A DNA stretch of 43,259 bases, taken from Myxococcaceae bacterium (GTDB lineage: Bacteria > Myxococcota > Myxococcia > Myxococcales > Myxococcaceae). The notes under the pieces were generated by a model. That model was not told the origin of the DNA, made no database searches, and worked only from the letters and a program-made list of their open reading frames with translations. A program made the translations under genes and the position numbers. How positions within the stretch are numbered: position 1 is the stretch's first letter; the number at the start of each line of letters is the position of its first letter. Where the stretch lies: positions 1 through 43,259 of the forward strand of contig SECN01000032.1 of assembly GCA_004173515.1 (NCBI GenBank), read 5' to 3'. This document shows, one piece after another, positions 40,748 through 43,259 of the stretch.

Positions 40748-42477
40748 CTACACGGACTCCGGTTCCACGTCACGCATCGAGGTCAGCAGCGAGCCCTCCG
40801 GGCCGCTGAAGCGCCGGTCCATCTCCGTGCGCACATAGCGCTCAATCTCCTCCGCGGTGGTCAGCTCCATGGCGCCCTGGAGCATCTCCATCGCCTCGCG
40901 GCGGCTCACCCGACGCATCAGCCGCTTCACCACCGGGATCTGCCCCGACGTCATCGACAGCTCGTCGAACCCCAACGCCAGCAGCACCAGCGTGAAGAGC
41001 GGATCTCCCGCCATCTCGCCGCACATGGACACCGGGATGTTCGCGGCCTTCGCTGCGTCCACGATGCCGTGGAGCATGCGCAGCACCGACAGGTGCAACG
41101 GCCGGTAGAGGTACGCCACCTCGCGGTTCTGGCGGTCGATGGCCAGCGAGTACTGGATGAGGTCGTTCGTCCCGATGGAGAAGAAGTCCGCCTCCTGCGC
41201 CAGCCGGTCCGCGATGGTCGCCGCGCTCGGCGTCTCCACCATGATGCCCACCGGGAAGCGCTTGCCCACCGGCACCCCGGCGCGCCCCAGCGCCGTGCGG
41301 CACGCCTCCAGTTCGCTCCGGGCCTCGCGCAGCTCGCTCACCCCGCAGATGAGGGGGAACATCAGCCGCATGTTGCCGTGCACGCTTGCGCGCAACAACG
41401 CCCGGAGCTGCACCCGGAACAGCTCCCGGTTGGACAGGCAGTAGCGGATGGCCCTCAACCCCATGGCCGGGTTGGGCTCCTTCTCGTGCTTCGTCTTGCC
41501 CGGCACCTTGTCGCCGCCCAGGTCCAGCGTGCGGATGGTGACGGGGCGGCCCCCCATCGCCTCCAGCACCTGCTTGTAGGCGCGGTAGTGCTCTTCTTCC
41601 GTGGGCGCCGTCTTGCGGTCCAGGAACATGAACTCCGTGCGGTACAGCCCGATGCCCTCCGCGCCGTGCGCCAGCAGCGAGGGGATCTCCTCCAGGAATT
41701 CCATGTTGCCGTTGAGCCGGATGCGGAAGCCATCCGTGCTCACCGACGGCTGGTCCTTGGTGCTGAGCGCCAGCTGCTCGCTCTCCTGGTAGCGGCGCTG
41801 CTCCTCGCGGAAGAGCGCCAGCTGGTCCTCGGACGGATTCACCAGCACCACGCCCCGCGTGCCGTCCATCGCGACCAGGTCGCCCGGGGAAATCTGTTCG
41901 CTCGCGCGCCCCGCGCCCACCACCGCGGGCGTCTCCCGCGCGCGGGCCACGATGGCCGTGTGGCTCGTCTGTCCGCCCAGGTCCGTGACGAAGCCCGCGA
42001 CACGGCCGCTGCGCGCCATCATCGCCGCGTCCGCCGGCGGCAGGTCGTGCGCCACCACGATGGCCTCCGCGGGGACCTCCACCTCTTCGTCCACCACCTG
42101 GCCCATCAGGTTGCGGATGATGCGGTCGGCCACGTAGTCCACGTCCGAGCGACGCTCGCGGAAGTACTCATCCGGGATGTTGTCGAACAGGTGCTTTATC
42201 TTGCGGGCCGTGCGGCGCACCGCCCACTCCGCGTTGATGCGGTCCTCCACGATGAGGCGGTTGACCTCGTCCACGAGCATGGGGTCGTGGAGCATCAGCC
42301 GGTGCGCTTCCAGGATGAGGGCGTGGTCGCTGCCCTCCGTGCGACCTCCGCGTCGGCCAGACGCAGCTTGGGCGTGCGGATGCGCTTGCGGTCCAGGATG
42401 AAGGCGTGGCCCACCGCTACGCCCGGGGAGGCGCCGATGCCCGTCAACCTGAGTGTAGGGGTGGCCTGGCTGCTCAC
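40748..42477 (-). pseudogene. ptsI: PTS enzyme I (phosphoenolpyruvate-protein phosphotransferase) with small deletion and frameshift
   Basis: Starting at a GTG at 42477 (M-S-S-Q-A-T-P-T-L-R-L-T-G-I-G-A-S-P-G-V) the frame is correct to A-D-A-E-V45 (near 42343), then shifts: the remaining enzyme I sequence, T-E-G-S-D-H-A-L-I-L-E-A-H-R-L-M-L onward, is in a second frame ending at 40748. Compared with E. coli, about 23 residues of the N-terminal HPr-binding helical domain are missing. The rest is normal: phosphohistidine G-G-Q-T-S-H-T-A-I-V-A-R, G-L-Y-R-T-E-F-M-F-L, and the catalytic Cys in M-C-G-E-M-A-G-D. Enzyme I passes phosphate from PEP to HPr. It lies 42 bases after the ptsH gene, in one operon. 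Whether the break is real needs reads. Confidence 0.87.
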
Positions 42478-42519
42478 GGTTCGGTTCCTGCCCTGGGAGG
42501 GGGTCTATCTTCCACGCTC

Positions 42520-42798
42520 TTACTGCGCTTCGCCAAAGCGGTCCGCGATGAGCTTCTTCAATTCGGACAGGCACGCTTCCGCGTCCTCGCCCTTGCAGGT
42601 GATGGTCACCTTCACGCCCTGCCCCGCCGCGAGCATCAGCACGCCCATGATGGACTTGGCGTTCGCGCGGTTGCCTTCCGCCGCGATGGAGACCTCGCTC
42701 TTGAAGCGGTTGGCCACCTTGACCATCTGCGCCGCGGCCCGGGCATGCAGCCCCAGCGCGTTGACGATCTCGAATGTTCCCTGGGCCTCGCTCGGCAT
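42520..42798 (-). CDS. ptsH: PTS phosphocarrier protein HPr
   Basis: 92 residues from the ATG at 42798. It has both signature sites: the phosphohistidine N-A-L-G-L-H18-A-R-A-A-A-Q and the regulatory serine A-N-A-K-S49-I-M-G, in the right spacing for HPr. The Ser site fits control by HPr kinase as in many proteobacteria with PTS-Ntr-like systems. It accepts phosphate from enzyme I (next gene) and passes it to IIA proteins. Preceded by a IID gene across 32 bases, so IID-HPr-EI form one unit. Upstream frame beyond 42798 belongs to a shadow of the IID gene. Confidence 0.94.
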   Translation of the reverse strand: MPSEAQGTFEIVNALGLHARAAAQMVKVANRFKSEVSIAAEGNRANAKSIMGVLMLAAGQGVKVTITCKGEDAEACLSELKKLIADRFGEAQ

Positions 42799-42830
42799 CG
42801 CGACTCCTGCTGCTGCTGTTGTTCGTCCAC

Positions 42831-43259
42831 TCAAAGAAAGGCTCCCGCCACGCAGGCCAACCCCGCCGCGACGTAGAGGACCACGTACGTGGGGACCCGG
42901 CGGCTCACCGCCACGTAGGCCAACATCCCCACCGCCAGACAGCCCACCGACAGGAACACCGCCCAGGTGCCGCCCGCCGTCGCCCCGAAGCTCACCGCCA
43001 GCCACGCCGCGAGTCCGCCCGCGCTCGCCGCCGCCACGCCCCTCAGGCGCGCGCCCTTGGCGGGAAGGTTCACCCGCGCCACCGCCTCCACCAACCGGTC
43101 TCCCAGGCTCAGCCCCATCCAGTACAGCCGGATGCGCAGCAGCAGGTGCACCAGGTTGTAGAGCACCAGGAAGAGCGCCACCGCCCACACGCCCAGGAAC
43201 GGCACCATCGCCGCGCACAGGCCGCCCACCGCGGGCTTGAGCGACAGCCAGAAGAACCC
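42831..43259 (-). CDS. PTS mannose-family IID component, C-terminal part
   Basis: Partial: the frame enters at the window end and about 142 residues are visible before the stop at 42831. It starts G-F-F-W-L-S-L-K-P-A-V-G-G-L, followed by four hydrophobic segments: V-W-A-V-A-L-F-L-V-L-Y-N-L-V-H-L-L-L-R, then R-I-R-L-Y-W-M-G-L-S-L-G-D, and A-G-G-L-A-A-W-L-A. This layout fits EIID of the mannose/fructose/sorbose family (ManZ), which forms the membrane transporter with IIC. The C-terminal part looks shorter than enteric ManZ. The IIA, IIB and IIC parts are presumably upstream, outside the window. Confidence 0.78.
   Translation of the reverse strand, partial: GFFWLSLKPAVGGLCAAMVPFLGVWAVALFLVLYNLVHLLLRIRLYWMGLSLGDRLVEAVARVNLPAKGARLRGVAAASAGGLAAWLAVSFGATAGGTWAVFLSVGCLAVGMLAYVAVSRRVPTYVVLYVAAGLACVAGAFL

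Overview
This is a high-GC (about 70% by eye) window from a delta-type proteobacterium, most likely a myxobacterium (Myxococcota, Cystobacterineae such as Myxococcus, Corallococcus or a relative). The reasons are codon use almost saturated with G/C at third positions, a Ser/Thr-kinase-like regulator with accessory domains, abundant lipoproteins with Asp/Ala/Gly-rich linkers, RCC1-repeat lipoproteins, an incomplete-looking PTS, and a mix of envelope and polysaccharide genes. The genus is an inference.

Layout. 1-4.8 kb: 3' end of a TolC-type efflux protein, a 70-aa four-Cys protein, a Rieske oxygenase-like protein (minus), then a translationally coupled pair, a DUF547 membrane-anchored protein and a stand-alone LanM-type dehydratase (DUF4135) without a cyclase domain. 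4.9-12.3 kb: a YCF48-like secreted propeller, then on the minus strand ManC, a multidomain kinase-like protein, a phosphomannomutase/phosphoglucomutase and a ROK sugar kinase, that is, hexose-phosphate and GDP-mannose supply. 12.5-16.7 kb: a tandem-SGNH protein plus an MBOAT acyltransferase, probably O-acetylating an exported polysaccharide. 16.7-20 kb: an accessory patch with a JAMM-like secreted protein, two related small lipoproteins in inverted orientation and, between them, a DUF4062 gene of clearly lower GC. 20-24.3 kb: a methyltransferase, a CoA-type Nudix hydrolase overlapping uppP, a YchJ protein, a tRNA-like relic and two tandem GspG-type pseudopilins. 24.7-29.5 kb: two overlapping RCC1-repeat lipoproteins and a di-haem DUF1111 protein. 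29.6-33 kb: a TreT-like glycosyltransferase, a formyltransferase and metK. 33-40.3 kb: an MlaC-like protein, a COG4389 membrane protein, an RND/MMPL transporter, a lipoprotein, an MgtC-family protein and a third member of the small lipoprotein family. 40.3-43.26 kb: a PRC-barrel-like protein and PTS genes ptsI, ptsH and a partial IID.

Two things stand out. First, the lone DUF4135 protein keeps every catalytic residue I know from class II lanthipeptide dehydratases but has neither LanC domain nor visible precursor. It is the best candidate here for an undescribed system. Second, three otherwise intact conserved genes in the last 11 kb (metK, the RND transporter, ptsI) each carry an internal deletion that also shifts the frame. 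In the RND gene the missing part is the second-half counterpart of the GxDYG segment, and in metK it is the catalytic core. The repeated pattern points to assembly error or to real decay, and a read-level check would decide.
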